A DNA stretch of 64,000 bases from Quadrisphaera setariae (GCF_008041935.1 NZ_VKAC01000007.1:124001-188000), one strand, 5' to 3'. Counted from the stretch's first letter, positions 49,258 to 58,153 are shown. Notes: generated by a model from the sequence alone, not told the origin. Translations and numbers: made by a program.

Positions 49258-51198
49258 GTGCATCTTGCCAGTCTTCGACTTACAAATTTCCGCGCCTGCC
49301 GGGACACTCACGTGCGCTTCGGCTCCAATCTGACGGTTCTCGTGGGTGAGAACGCATCAGGCAAGAGCGCCATCATTGACGCCCTGAGACTCGCGACATA
49401 CCAGGTAACGGGCCGCCAGTCGGCCTACCTATCGCCAGACTCCGACCTGAGTCGAGGCAGCGACACCGGAACGCCGATCGAGATTTCTACCCGGTACAGC
49501 GGTCTCACCGAACCTGAGCAGGCCTTGTACCTTCCCAAGCTCGTCGATACACATGATGACCTCGTGTATACCGCCACCTTCGCTACCGACCCAACCGTCC
49601 CTCGCAGGAGCGTCACGTCGTGGTCGGTGGGAGAGGTGGGCGTGGAGGATCCCGAACCAGCCTCCCGACGGCGCATTGCTCATGTCTACCTCCCCCCACT
49701 GCGTGACGCTTTACGAGATCTTGACGGCCACGACCAGACACAGTTGTTCGAAGTCTTGCGGATACTGGTAGGCGGTGACGAGGAGAAGGAGTCAGCATTT
49801 GTTGACGCTGCCGCGATCCATCTCGCCGCCATCGCCAAGCTAGATCTGGCGGCCGATGCTCGACAGCAGATCCAGGACTACTACAGCCAAGCTGTTCCGC
49901 CCAGTCGCGAACATCACATCGCACTAAACCACAGAGACCGCAGGCTCCGTCATCTCGCGGGCTTGCTACGCATCCAACTGTCTGAGACAGACTTCCCCGA
50001 AAGCGATATCGCAACTACGGGTCTCGGCTACGCCAGCCTGCTCTACATTTCGATGATCGTGCTGCAGCTCGTCAAGGCTCGCGAGAGCGATCTGACCCTG
50101 CTGCTCGTGGAAGAGCCAGAAGCACACCTGCATCCGCAGCTCCAGCTGGTCCTCTTGGACTTCCTACGTGGGCAAGCGGAAACCAGCGGAGACGATGCCG
50201 GGGGGCGACAGCCGGCGGGCAAGGTGCAGGTCATCGTGACGACCCACTCACCCACCCTTGCTAGCACGGTTTCAGTTCGAAATATTGTGGTCGTTGCTCG
50301 CGATAGCGAACGGCAGGCATGGGGGACCGTGACCACGGCGTTGAAAGATCTACCTATGGCTGCCAGCGACTTTCGTAAAGTCGACCGCTACCTTAATGTC
50401 ACTCGAGCTGCATTGTTGTTTGCCCGAGTCATCGTGCTGGTCGAGGGCATTGCAGAGATGCTCCTCCTGCCGGCCCTGGCGAGGCATTACGTCAAGGCAG
50501 AGACCCACGGACGAGCAGATGCAGATGCCGAGTTCAAACGGCGGATGCGGCAATTCCACAGCGCAACGTTTATCAACGTCGAAGGAGTCGACTTCGCCCC
50601 CTACCTCAACCTTCTTCTCCTGGGCGGGCCAACAAGGGTCGATCGGGTCGTCGTCGTGACCGACGGTGACCCCAGCACGAGGAACCCCTTGGGCGCCGGT
50701 GAGAGTCGGCGCACCGCCTATGAGGAGCGCTTTCCAGAGCACGTCACCGCCGGACGACTCATCGTCAGCGTCGGTGGAACGACCTTGGAAGCGGAGATGT
50801 ATCGCCACCCGGAGAACGAGGAGCGACTCAAGACCGCTTTTCTAAGTTTGCACCCGCAGTCCGTCAGCCAGTGGGATGCGCTAGTGAAAGCGGTCGGCGA
50901 CGGCGACGAGTCGACACGAGCCAGCATCTTCGCCCAAGCCATCAAACCGAGAAGCAGGGCCCAGCGTTCGACCGGCGAGACTTCGGAAGAGACAGAAGTC
51001 GCTTCACCGAGACCAATCCACCTAGACATCGGCAAGGGCGACTTTGCCCACGTGATCGCTGAGGCTCTGGAGGCTGACACCCAGTCGCGAATGCGCATAC
51101 CCGCCTACCTCCTAGCCGCGCTAGAGGCAGCAACGAATCCCCAGGTCTCTGAACGCGCCGCCACAGCCGACCAAGCATCTCCAAGAGACGGCGGCTGA
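49258..51198 (+). CDS. OLD-family ATP-dependent endonuclease (AAA + TOPRIM), GajA-like
   Basis: ABC-type ATPase fused to a TOPRIM nuclease, the architecture of Gabija GajA and class 2 OLD proteins. The 646-residue product begins HLASLRLTNFRACRDTHVRFGSNLTVLVGENASGKSAIIDAL (Walker A 30-37). It has the signature-like ATTGLGYASLLYISM (253-267), Walker B LLLVEEPEAHLHPQ (281-294), the His switch TTHS (329-332), and TOPRIM elements ILVEGIAEMLLLPALA and VVVVTDGDPSTRN (DxD near 469-471). GC and codon use are visibly different from the chromosome. Only 4 bp separate it from the helicase gene, so they form one operon. The 161-bp region before it holds no gene. Confidence 0.9.
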   Translation: MHLASLRLTNFRACRDTHVRFGSNLTVLVGENASGKSAIIDALRLATYQVTGRQSAYLSPDSDLSRGSDTGTPIEISTRYSGLTEPEQALYLPKLVDTHDDLVYTATFATDPTVPRRSVTSWSVGEVGVEDPEPASRRRIAHVYLPPLRDALRDLDGHDQTQLFEVLRILVGGDEEKESAFVDAAAIHLAAIAKLDLAADARQQIQDYYSQAVPPSREHHIALNHRDRRLRHLAGLLRIQLSETDFPESDIATTGLGYASLLYISMIVLQLVKARESDLTLLLVEEPEAHLHPQLQLVLLDFLRGQAETSGDDAGGRQPAGKVQVIVTTHSPTLASTVSVRNIVVVARDSERQAWGTVTTALKDLPMAASDFRKVDRYLNVTRAALLFARVIVLVEGIAEMLLLPALARHYVKAETHGRADADAEFKRRMRQFHSATFINVEGVDFAPYLNLLLLGGPTRVDRVVVVTDGDPSTRNPLGAGESRRTAYEERFPEHVTAGRLIVSVGGTTLEAEMYRHPENEERLKTAFLSLHPQSVSQWDALVKAVGDGDESTRASIFAQAIKPRSRAQRSTGETSEETEVASPRPIHLDIGKGDFAHVIAEALEADTQSRMRIPAYLLAALEAATNPQVSERAATADQASPRDGG

Positions 51199-51202
51199 TG
51201 CC

Positions 51203-52972
51203 ATGACGCAACAGCTCACCGATGAACAGCGAGCAGCGCTCGAGCCTGGCGTACGTCTGATTGAAGCTGGCCCTGGGGCGGGGAAGACCCTGACAGTCGC
51301 GGCACGCTTCCGGCAACGGGCCGTCGACGGGCGCGGTGTCGCCCTGCTGTCCTTCACCAACCGAGCCATCGACGTTGCTCGATCGCGGTGTCGCGACACT
51401 CCTTCTCTACTCGAGCCGCCTCACTTCATTGGAACCTTTGATCAGTTCCTCCACCGTTTCGTCACTACACCCGAGATCTTGCGCCGGTTCAGGCAGAGGC
51501 CTCAATATGTCGCGTCGTGGCGCGACCTCACACATGACCTTCGGCGCATTCGTCCGGGTAAGAGTGACGACGGTTTCGAGCTAACGGACTTCCTGGTCGA
51601 TGACGAAGGTCGCCAGGTACTTGACGTTGACCGCCTGAGCTGGAAGGCGCGGCAACTATGGACCCGCCTGTCCCCGGCCCACCAACGATGGGTCACCACA
51701 CAGGCACACCGCCGCCTCGGCAGACTGCGCGAAGCGCACGTGTACGACTGCGATGGAGCTCGTCGATTAGCGTTCGAGATCTTATCTGTCCCTGACAACG
51801 TCTACTTGCGCCGCCTAGCGGCACGATTCGACGAGGTGATCGTCGACGAACTCCAAGACTGCAACCAGGTTGACCATGACCTCCTTCGACTCCTGCGCCA
51901 CGCGGGTCTGCATGTTGTGGGTGTGGCCGACCCGGATCAAGCCATCTATGACTTTCGGCGACCTCAAGCCAGCCTGTCCGTAGATCCATACCTCGCCTAC
52001 CGGGGCTCGCTGGCCGCGCACGAGATTGCCCCTCTGACCATCTGTCACCGTTCGACGCCGGTCATCTGCGACCTCGTCAGCAGTCTGCGGGCCATCAGCC
52101 AGGATCGCGTAGTTTCTGGTGACGACCCACCCAGCGGTTCCAATGTCGTCCACGTCGTCATAGGCAACGACGCAACAGCTGGCATCACGGCGATGCAGGT
52201 TATGCGTGACCTTGGAATCAAGCCGGAGAACACATGGATCCTTGCGGCCACGCGTCGGCAAGCGCGCTCAATCAGCCAACGGTCACCGGACTCAACCAGT
52301 GGCGGTACCGCAGGAGCAGCGCTGCTCAGCGCCTTGAACCAACTTCGCCTCAGGGAGTCGGCTCATGTCCGCGCGAAGTCTATCTTCGATGTTGAGACTT
52401 TTATGCTCCGCATGCTCGACTGGCCCGCAGATGAGGTGCTACACACGCGCGCAGAGCAGCTGGACCGGCTTGAGTTGTCCACGGAAGACCTTCGTATAGC
52501 TGCCTTGCGCCTGGTGTTCGCATCGAAAACCTGGGATGACAAGGACTCCTGCACGAGGAGCCTGAAATCTATTATGAGCACCTTCGCCTCACCCCTTCCT
52601 TTAGGACTCGTTGCCAACTACGGGACTAAAGCTCAGATTCGTACCACGGCTTGGTCCGAGTGGGTATCGTCAATGCCAGGCAGCGAGGTGAACGACTTAT
52701 CTAGGGTGCGGTCTAGCCATATCCATGGAGTCAAGGGTGAAGAGTTCGAGGCTGTCATTCTGTCCCTGGTAGCTCAACGAAGGGGTGGAGATCACGCGTT
52801 GCAGGACTGGGACGATGGTCGCGACAGTGAACAACGACGCGTCCTCTATGTCGGCGCGAGTCGGGCTCAACGCTGCCTCGTGCTTTTAACCCCGCCGAGC
52901 AAGAAGGCCCAGGTGCTCCACCTCTTGCGCAGATCTGGAGTCGCTTTCGAGGTGTACAGCACGTCGACGTAA
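51203..52972 (+). CDS. UvrD/PcrA-family helicase, GajB-like
   Basis: SF1 helicase partner of the preceding OLD nuclease. The 589-residue product carries the whole motif set: AGPGAGKTLT (22-31), LLSFTNRAIDVARSR, GTFDQFLHRF, VIVDELQDCNQ (212-222), GVADPDQAIYDFRRP, CHRSTPVICDL, SHIHGVKGEEFEAVILSL and RRVLYVGASRAQRCLVLL. In Gabija systems GajB senses or processes DNA ends and works with GajA against phages. The pair here fits that two-gene layout. The lower-GC composition continues to its end at 52972, consistent with recent transfer of the pair as a unit. The 183 bp after it hold nothing recognisable. Confidence 0.9.
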   Translation: MTQQLTDEQRAALEPGVRLIEAGPGAGKTLTVAARFRQRAVDGRGVALLSFTNRAIDVARSRCRDTPSLLEPPHFIGTFDQFLHRFVTTPEILRRFRQRPQYVASWRDLTHDLRRIRPGKSDDGFELTDFLVDDEGRQVLDVDRLSWKARQLWTRLSPAHQRWVTTQAHRRLGRLREAHVYDCDGARRLAFEILSVPDNVYLRRLAARFDEVIVDELQDCNQVDHDLLRLLRHAGLHVVGVADPDQAIYDFRRPQASLSVDPYLAYRGSLAAHEIAPLTICHRSTPVICDLVSSLRAISQDRVVSGDDPPSGSNVVHVVIGNDATAGITAMQVMRDLGIKPENTWILAATRRQARSISQRSPDSTSGGTAGAALLSALNQLRLRESAHVRAKSIFDVETFMLRMLDWPADEVLHTRAEQLDRLELSTEDLRIAALRLVFASKTWDDKDSCTRSLKSIMSTFASPLPLGLVANYGTKAQIRTTAWSEWVSSMPGSEVNDLSRVRSSHIHGVKGEEFEAVILSLVAQRRGGDHALQDWDDGRDSEQRRVLYVGASRAQRCLVLLTPPSKKAQVLHLLRRSGVAFEVYSTST

Positions 52973-53155
52973 CCAGGGGCGGGCCTGCGGTAGTCGCATA
53001 ACCGAATCACCATAGGCTGAGCTATGCATGCGTTGGCGGCACTGTTCCCGCGCGCTGAAGGCGCCGCAGGCGTCCGTCGCCCTGACTTAGCATCGCCGTC
53101 GCGAGTACTCTGACGATCGCAGTACGACAATCGCTACTAACGCCGGATCTATCTT

Positions 53156-53506
53156 TCAGTTGTCGGGCGCATCATCGACAGCAATGAGCCGACCGCCCGA
53201 GTCGCCATCGGAGTAGCGCCACAGGGGAAGCGCCTGATCGGGGTCTGCATGAGGCCCGCGCAGCATGCGGTATCCCCCTCCTTCCCGCCTCCACAGGCCT
53301 GCTTTGACCAGCCGGTCGATGGCGTCCGCAGCAGAAGAGGCATCCTCATCGGCGGCCTCCAGAGCCTCGTCGGGGACATAGCCCGTTCGCCCGTGGGCGG
53401 AGGTCCAGGAACCCATTCGCGTGAACAGTCCCGTGGCGGCGAGACCCGCAGGAGCGCGCAACGGCTCCAGCTCGAAGAGGTCAGAGTGGATGTCGAAGGT
53501 CCCCAC
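53156..53506 (-). CDS. Winged-helix-like phage/island protein, 116 aa
   Basis: The GTG at 53506 begins GTFDIHSDLFELEPLRAPAGLAATGLFTRMGSWTSAHGRTGYVPDEALEAADEDASSAADAIDRLVKAGLWRREGGGYRML. This layout resembles small replication-associated proteins of actinobacterial phages, in which a 'GSW...GFVP...LV.AGLW' pattern forms a winged helix. Longer upstream frames overlap the divergent gene and are not preferred; AGGAG lies 14 nt before the chosen GTG, so the exact start is uncertain. There is no direct evidence of function. It may be a remnant of a replication module. Confidence 0.6.
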   Translation of the reverse strand: MGTFDIHSDLFELEPLRAPAGLAATGLFTRMGSWTSAHGRTGYVPDEALEAADEDASSAADAIDRLVKAGLWRREGGGYRMLRGPHADPDQALPLWRYSDGDSGGRLIAVDDAPDN

Positions 53507-53635
53507 AGAGTCAGTGTGGCTCCTACGGGCAAGATAGGCACCGAGACACCCGAGTGATGGCGGCACCGATGAACGCCGACTTCGAGGCGCCGAGCTTGGC
53601 TCGCTGCGCCGCGGGTGACGGTCGACCATGGACGC

Positions 53636-54448
53636 ATGAGCGAGATCCGGCTGGGTCCTGGCCAGTCACTACGGCTGGCCTTCGAGATGATGCAGGTAGA
53701 ACCCGGCCCCGGTGCACACCGCCTTTCCCTGAACTACCGCGCCGAGCCGGTCAACCTGCCTGTCGGAGCGGTGCTGGTGCTCGGCGGCACGGCAGTGCTG
53801 CACGCCGGGGGGTGGTTGGGCACTCTGCATCCGGAAGCAGCCATGCCAATAAGCGTCAATGCGGTCTACCCGCGACCAACGGTCCTGACAACGACTATCA
53901 GCGATGGACAGTTGGCTGGGCTCGAAGCAGCGCGCGACGGCCGAGACCTTGAACTGCTCATCACTTTGAACGCCACGTTGACCGGTGCTCCAGAGCTCGA
54001 CTACCCCAGCAGCAGCACCCAAGACTGGCTGCGGATCCCGGGACCTGAATGGGCGCGCCACGCCGAACGGCTCGGCGCGTTGGTCACCGTGCCCCTTCGC
54101 GTCCCCCTGCCGCTCGGCGATCCCCACAGCACGCGAGCCCGAGCTGGTCTGCACCTACAGGCCTCGATGCGCGCCATCAGCGACGGCCGCCACCACGAGG
54201 CCGTCCGTGAGGCGCGCATCGCGCTCGAGCTACACGGCGAGGTATCCCCACCTGCGAGCTACTCCAAAGCCGAAGCCGCACGCACCCGCGACCTGCCCCA
54301 ACGCTTCGCCGTCTTGCGCGATTCGGTGTACGCGGTGGCCAGTGGCGCCGCCCACGGCGATGAGGTGACCGAGAGCTTCGAGTACTCCCGATCCGACGCC
54401 ATGACCGTCGTGGCTGCGGTGGCTGCCTTGATGCAGCGGTCACCTTGA
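53636..54448 (+). CDS. Unknown island protein with possible C-terminal HEPN-like helical domain
   Basis: Not recognised with confidence. The 270-residue product (ATG at 53636) has a beta-rich N-terminal half (LRLAFEMMQVEPGPGAHRLSLNYRAEPVNLPVGAVLVLGG...PAPE-like strands). A C-terminal helical part follows: MRAISDGRHHEAVREARIALELHGEVS and RFAVLRDSVYAVASGAAHGDEVTESFEYSRSDAMTVVAAVAALMQR. The Ser/Ala-His-Gly-x-x-F-x-x-x-R-x-DA pattern recalls HEPN or Abi-type C-termini in defence proteins. It sits between the Gabija-like pair and the exonuclease module. No signal peptide or membrane helix. Confidence 0.55.
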   Translation: MSEIRLGPGQSLRLAFEMMQVEPGPGAHRLSLNYRAEPVNLPVGAVLVLGGTAVLHAGGWLGTLHPEAAMPISVNAVYPRPTVLTTTISDGQLAGLEAARDGRDLELLITLNATLTGAPELDYPSSSTQDWLRIPGPEWARHAERLGALVTVPLRVPLPLGDPHSTRARAGLHLQASMRAISDGRHHEAVREARIALELHGEVSPPASYSKAEAARTRDLPQRFAVLRDSVYAVASGAAHGDEVTESFEYSRSDAMTVVAAVAALMQRSP

Positions 54449-54484
54449 GTGGCCTTGCCTACCCGGCCATCACGGACAGCGGGG

Positions 54485-55657
54485 TCACAGGGACGTCCGC
54501 CGGCTGATCTGTTGATCAGGGTTGCTGCGCGCTGTCTGTGGACCCGTGCCGGCGTGAGCGGTTCCCCGGCGCCCCGTCGTGCCTGTCTCGTTCAAGAGCA
54601 TAAGCAGGTCGCTCTCGCACAGCACCTCGATGTCCTGCCCCTTCGCGCGTTGAGCGGCAGCTCGAGCGGCCTTGCCGGTCGCGAAGTCAGCCGGGTCTGC
54701 GCCCTTGAAGCCGTCACCGATGACCAGCACATTGGTCCGCTTCGTCACGTTGCTCTCGGGGATTGCCCCCAGAGCCGCGACCTGCGCCCAGACGTCCTCG
54801 CGGCGCAGCGACAGCGCCCCGGTGAAGACCATCACCTGGCCAAAGAGGCGGTGGTGGGGGTCAGCGTCGGGGTTGGCCGCAGGCGGTAGCGGCTTGCCGG
54901 AGGATCCTGGCGCGTAGGTGCGGTGGCAGCCTTGCCAGGTGTCCGGGTCCACCTGGCCGAGGAGGACCAGCAACTTGGTCGCCAGCGAGCTCAGCGACGG
55001 CGCCTGCTGCAGCGCAGCCAGGGCGAGCACGATGCCGGCGGCAGCCCCGGCGTCGGCGGCGGCGTCGTGGTGGCTCATCAGGTCAACGCCCAGGGCGTCC
55101 GCGACCATCGGCAGCCGGTAGCTGATCAGGGACAGCGCACGGCGGGCCATCACCAGGGAGCAGGCGTACTGCAACCGCGGCCAAGCGAGGCCGGCAGCGT
55201 CGCAGGCATCGCGCAGCGCGCCGATGTCGAAGGCGGCGTTGTGCGCCACCACCGACAGGTCGCCGACCACGGCGATCAGGCGCTGCAGGCTCGCTTCGAA
55301 GGAGTCGGCGTCGGCGACGTCGGCCGGCCCGATGCCGTGCAGGGCGGTGTTATAGGCGTCGAACCAGTTCAGTGAGGCTGCGGGCTTGACCAGCCAGGCG
55401 TGGCGTTCGGTGATGCGGCCGGCGCGTACGACGACCAGGCCGATCGCGCAGATTGAACCGCGGTGGTGGTTGGCGGTCTCCACGTCGACGGCGACGAAGT
55501 CCAGCCCCGTGCTCATCGGTGCGGCGTCGCCGTGATCGGCACCGGTTGGCGCGGAGGCACCCGGCTCGACGGTCGCCGCGGAGGTCGACGCTGTCATGGC
55601 CGCAGCAGCCGTGTGGACGAGGCTGGAGTGCGCTGCGCGGGCGTGCGGGATGGCCAT
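54485..55657 (-). CDS. DnaQ-like 3'-5' exonuclease with C-terminal BRCT domain
   Basis: DEDDh exonuclease fused to BRCT, as in bacterial nick-processing proteins. The 390-residue product has FVAVDVETANHHRGSICAIGLVVV (ExoI Asp-x-Glu), VAHNAAFDIGALRDACDAAGL (ExoII) and SHHDAAADAGAAAGIVL (ExoIII His-Asp). After a Pro-rich linker comes a BRCT domain, LFGQVMVFTGALSLRREDVWAQVAALGAIPESNVTKRTNVLVIGD. The ATG at 55657 shares a base with the stop of the upstream DUF6218-like gene. An internal ATG at 55516 (MSTGLDFVAVDVET) is the domain start and an alternative. The role is probably DNA repair or interference within the island. Confidence 0.85.
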   Translation of the reverse strand: MAIPHARAAHSSLVHTAAAAMTASTSAATVEPGASAPTGADHGDAAPMSTGLDFVAVDVETANHHRGSICAIGLVVVRAGRITERHAWLVKPAASLNWFDAYNTALHGIGPADVADADSFEASLQRLIAVVGDLSVVAHNAAFDIGALRDACDAAGLAWPRLQYACSLVMARRALSLISYRLPMVADALGVDLMSHHDAAADAGAAAGIVLALAALQQAPSLSSLATKLLVLLGQVDPDTWQGCHRTYAPGSSGKPLPPAANPDADPHHRLFGQVMVFTGALSLRREDVWAQVAALGAIPESNVTKRTNVLVIGDGFKGADPADFATGKAARAAAQRAKGQDIEVLCESDLLMLLNETGTTGRRGTAHAGTGPQTARSNPDQQISRRTSL

Positions 55658-56280
55658 CACGCGGCCGCGGGCTCGGTCAGTCGGATCGGGAAGGGCCGGG
55701 CCTCGTGGTCGCGGGCGGCGCGCAGGTGCTTGCGGGAGATGCGCACCACTTCCAGCGCTTCCCAGCAGGTGCCGAGCCGCTCGACCCAGCGGGCCACGCG
55801 CAGGGTGTCTACGGTCAGCACGGACGCACCGTCCTCGTCCGTCGCAGCGGCAGCCTCGCTGGCCGTAGGGCTCGGCGCCGACTCGGTGGAGTGGTTGATG
55901 GGCCGTGGCGGCGTCGGCCACTGCGGGTCAACGATCGTCTTGGCGCGGGCGGTGGGCAGGCCCGCGACGTAGTCCTCGTGCACGGCCTGCAGCGCGTCTC
56001 GCTCGCTGAGCACCTCCGCCTGGCAGGCGTCGATGTCCACACCAGGCAGCTCCGGCAGGTCGGCGGCAGCGACGAGGGCCTGCGCGCCTGGGCAGACCAG
56101 CAGATAGCGACCGGCCACGAGCTTCGCGAGGTGGGCGGGGTCGGTAGGTACCACCCAAGCCCCAGCCATCCGGCTGACGCCGGCGTTGCCGTCCAGGGCC
56201 ACCCACCACACGGCCATGTGGTCGCGGTCGGCGTTGATGACTGCGACGACGGGCTGACGATGGTCTTGCTGCTCCCCCAT
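55657..56280 (-). CDS. DUF6218-like protein
   Basis: 207-residue protein resembling the DUF6218 family, an uncharacterised actinobacterial group seen beside exonuclease-BRCT genes. The N-terminal half is a compact alpha/beta domain (PVVAVINADRDHMAVWWVALDGNAGVSRMAGAWVVPTDPAHLAKLVAGRYLLVCPGAQAL). A Pro/Ser/Ala linker follows, then a helical C-terminal part (LRVARWVERLGTCWEALEVVRISRKHLRAARDHEARPFPI). It overlaps the exonuclease start (TGATG) and so forms a two-gene unit with it. Family name from memory; function unknown. Confidence 0.65.
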   Translation of the reverse strand: MGEQQDHRQPVVAVINADRDHMAVWWVALDGNAGVSRMAGAWVVPTDPAHLAKLVAGRYLLVCPGAQALVAAADLPELPGVDIDACQAEVLSERDALQAVHEDYVAGLPTARAKTIVDPQWPTPPRPINHSTESAPSPTASEAAAATDEDGASVLTVDTLRVARWVERLGTCWEALEVVRISRKHLRAARDHEARPFPIRLTEPAAA

Positions 56281-56495
56281 CGCGTCAGGCTGTCACTGCA
56301 CGCCCGTCCACACGGCCAATTTGGTGAACAGCGGCGCGTCTACCTGGCCCCCCAGATCCGCACCGGCCGACGTCAACGGGCTGCGATACCTAGAGACAGA
56401 TGCGGCGCTCCCACGCGCCGCTGCCGCCCGTAAATCAGCACCGAAGTGAAAGCGCGCACCACTGGCGTTTCCCCTCAGAGAGCGGAGGCGGTGGC

Positions 56496-56501
56496 TACCG
56501 T
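56496..56501 (+). promoter_or_regulatory. -10 hexamer TACCGT, leaderless start of the gene at 56508
   Basis: TACCGT, 6 nt, then ATG. It shows that the leaderless pattern also occurs on island genes. Confidence 0.45.
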
Positions 56502-56507
56502 CGCGGG

Positions 56508-57164
56508 ATGGGGTTGCTGGACCGGCTGCTCAAGCGTCGTCCGAAGGCGTTGACCGTCTCGATGGTGGAACAGGTGCAAGTGGAACGGGCGCCGATGGAG
56601 CCCCTCACCAAGGTGCTCAGCGCCGTCGCGCCAGCCGCAGCGCACTTACCGGTGCTGCTGGCACGCACGGCACCGCAAACCGCATCCACCGCGGTGGAGC
56701 CGTCTGCGCTGGTGAGCGTCGAGGACCGGCGCGAGCACCGGCACGCGGCTCGCCAGGCCCACGTCGCGGACGCGCAGCACCGACACGAGCAGGAGCTGCA
56801 GGGCAAGGGCGAGGGCGCCGACGCTCACGCCGCCCGCGGCCGCACCGTGCGCGGTAAGCCGTACTACCTGTGGGTGGAGACCATCGAGCAGCTCAAGCGG
56901 GAGGCCCGCCACGAAGAGGTGCTGGCGCTGCTGTACGAGTGCATTGCTGCCGCGGAGAGGGACCGTCGCGGTGGAGCTCCGGCGCCGGCGTACACCGAGC
57001 ACGCCGCGATCGTGCACCGCAAGATGGGCGACCACGACGCCGAGATCGCTGTGATCAAGCGGTGGCTGCGACTGGCGCCGGAGAACGAGCCCAAGCTGGC
57101 CCGGATGAGCGACCGGCTCACGAAGGCGTCGGCCCTTCAGGAGCGCAAGCGCGTGCCATCTTGA
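56508..57164 (+). CDS. Unknown protein with TPR-like C-terminus
   Basis: 218-residue product starting MGLLDRLLKRRPK at an ATG 6 nt after TACCGT. The middle is a His/Gln/Arg-rich helix, likely coiled coil (DRREHRHAARQAHVADAQHRHEQELQGKG). The C-terminal part (YLWVETIEQLKREARHEEVLALLYECIAAAERDRR...YTEHAAIVHRKMGDHDAEIAVIKRWLRLAPENEPKLARMSDRL) looks like two to three TPR-type helical pairs. Not assigned to a family. The stop overlaps a TTG that may start the next gene (TTGA). Confidence 0.6.
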   Translation: MGLLDRLLKRRPKALTVSMVEQVQVERAPMEPLTKVLSAVAPAAAHLPVLLARTAPQTASTAVEPSALVSVEDRREHRHAARQAHVADAQHRHEQELQGKGEGADAHAARGRTVRGKPYYLWVETIEQLKREARHEEVLALLYECIAAAERDRRGGAPAPAYTEHAAIVHRKMGDHDAEIAVIKRWLRLAPENEPKLARMSDRLTKASALQERKRVPS

Positions 57165-58153
57165 GTCCTCGACGACGGCCTTGGCGCCTGAACGACATCG
57201 ACGGCGAGGCAGGTTGCTACCGGACGACGAGTGACCGCACCAGCCGGGTCCTCCAAGCCCACGTCCTTCTCGCCAGTCCAGTCCTGCTGGCCGGGACGGC
57301 CGCCGGGGGACCGAACTGGACCGACGTCACATCCGCGTGGGCCGCCGTGGCTGCCGCCGTTTTCACGCTCTTCACGTTCCTGGTCGCGGTGTGGGCGGTC
57401 GTGTACGCCAAACGTCAAGTGCAAGGGGCCCGTGAGCAGCTGGAGGAGGCACGCTCCTTGCGCCGGGAGCAAGCACAGCCCTACGTGGTCGCCTACGCGC
57501 GCACCCGCGATGAGGTCTCCCCCCACCAACTCGAGGTGGTGCTGGAGAACCTCGGCGCCACCGGAGCGCGCAACGTGGTGGTGACCTCCGCCCCGCCACT
57601 GGTGCGCACGGATCCAGCAACGGGAGGCGCTGAACCCGTGGCCCTCCCTTACCTCCTACCTTTCCTCGCCCCTTCCCAGCGCTGGCAGACCTACTGGGAC
57701 AGCGGCCCCGAGCTGGTCGCCAGCAACTTGCCTCAGCGCTTCGAGGTGACCGTCGCCTACGACGACAGCTTCGGTGACCACCACCAAGAGGTCTTCGTCT
57801 TGGACTGGAGCGTCTTCGTGCCACGACTGTTTAGCGGCGAACGGACCGTCCACCACTTAGGCAAGGCCCTGGAGGACCTGGCCAAGACGATGAAGGCCTG
57901 GTCGTCCAAGAACGAGGTGGTGCGCGTTGCCACCTACGACGGCGAGGACTTCGACCGCAAGCGGGCTCGTGAGGCGAGATCAGCGGCGCACCGCCGCGCG
58001 AAGAGGGGTCGTGCGCACCAGGAGCTGGTCGAGCGTCTCCTGCCTGCAGAGGCTTCTGCCGTTGTCCCCGATGAAGTCACCGAGGACGCTTCGCCCGCCT
58101 CAGAGGCCGCTTCCGGCCCGGAGCCCTTTCGTTCTCCCTCCTCGGAGGCTTGA
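57161..58153 (+). CDS. Unknown membrane-anchored protein with coiled coil
   Basis: Start uncertain: the only in-frame candidate before the membrane helix is a TTG at 57161 that overlaps the preceding stop. From there the product has 330 residues. A membrane helix, WAAVAAAVFTLFTFLVAVWAVVYA (about 67-90), is followed by a short coiled coil (KRQVQGAREQLEEARSLRREQ), a beta-rich soluble domain (QPYVVAYARTRDEVSPHQLEVVLENLGATGARNVVVTSAPP) and a charged helical tail. Similar 'TM plus soluble' proteins are common on actinobacterial islands, without assigned function. Confidence 0.55.
   Translation: MSPRRRPWRLNDIDGEAGCYRTTSDRTSRVLQAHVLLASPVLLAGTAAGGPNWTDVTSAWAAVAAAVFTLFTFLVAVWAVVYAKRQVQGAREQLEEARSLRREQAQPYVVAYARTRDEVSPHQLEVVLENLGATGARNVVVTSAPPLVRTDPATGGAEPVALPYLLPFLAPSQRWQTYWDSGPELVASNLPQRFEVTVAYDDSFGDHHQEVFVLDWSVFVPRLFSGERTVHHLGKALEDLAKTMKAWSSKNEVVRVATYDGEDFDRKRAREARSAAHRRAKRGRAHQELVERLLPAEASAVVPDEVTEDASPASEAASGPEPFRSPSSEA

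Noticed and set aside
49258-52972. PARIS or RecF-like assignment for the AAA/TOPRIM gene
   Set aside because: The partner is an SF1 helicase and not a DUF4435 protein, and the TOPRIM is fused to the ATPase as in OLD/GajA. RecF lacks a TOPRIM domain.
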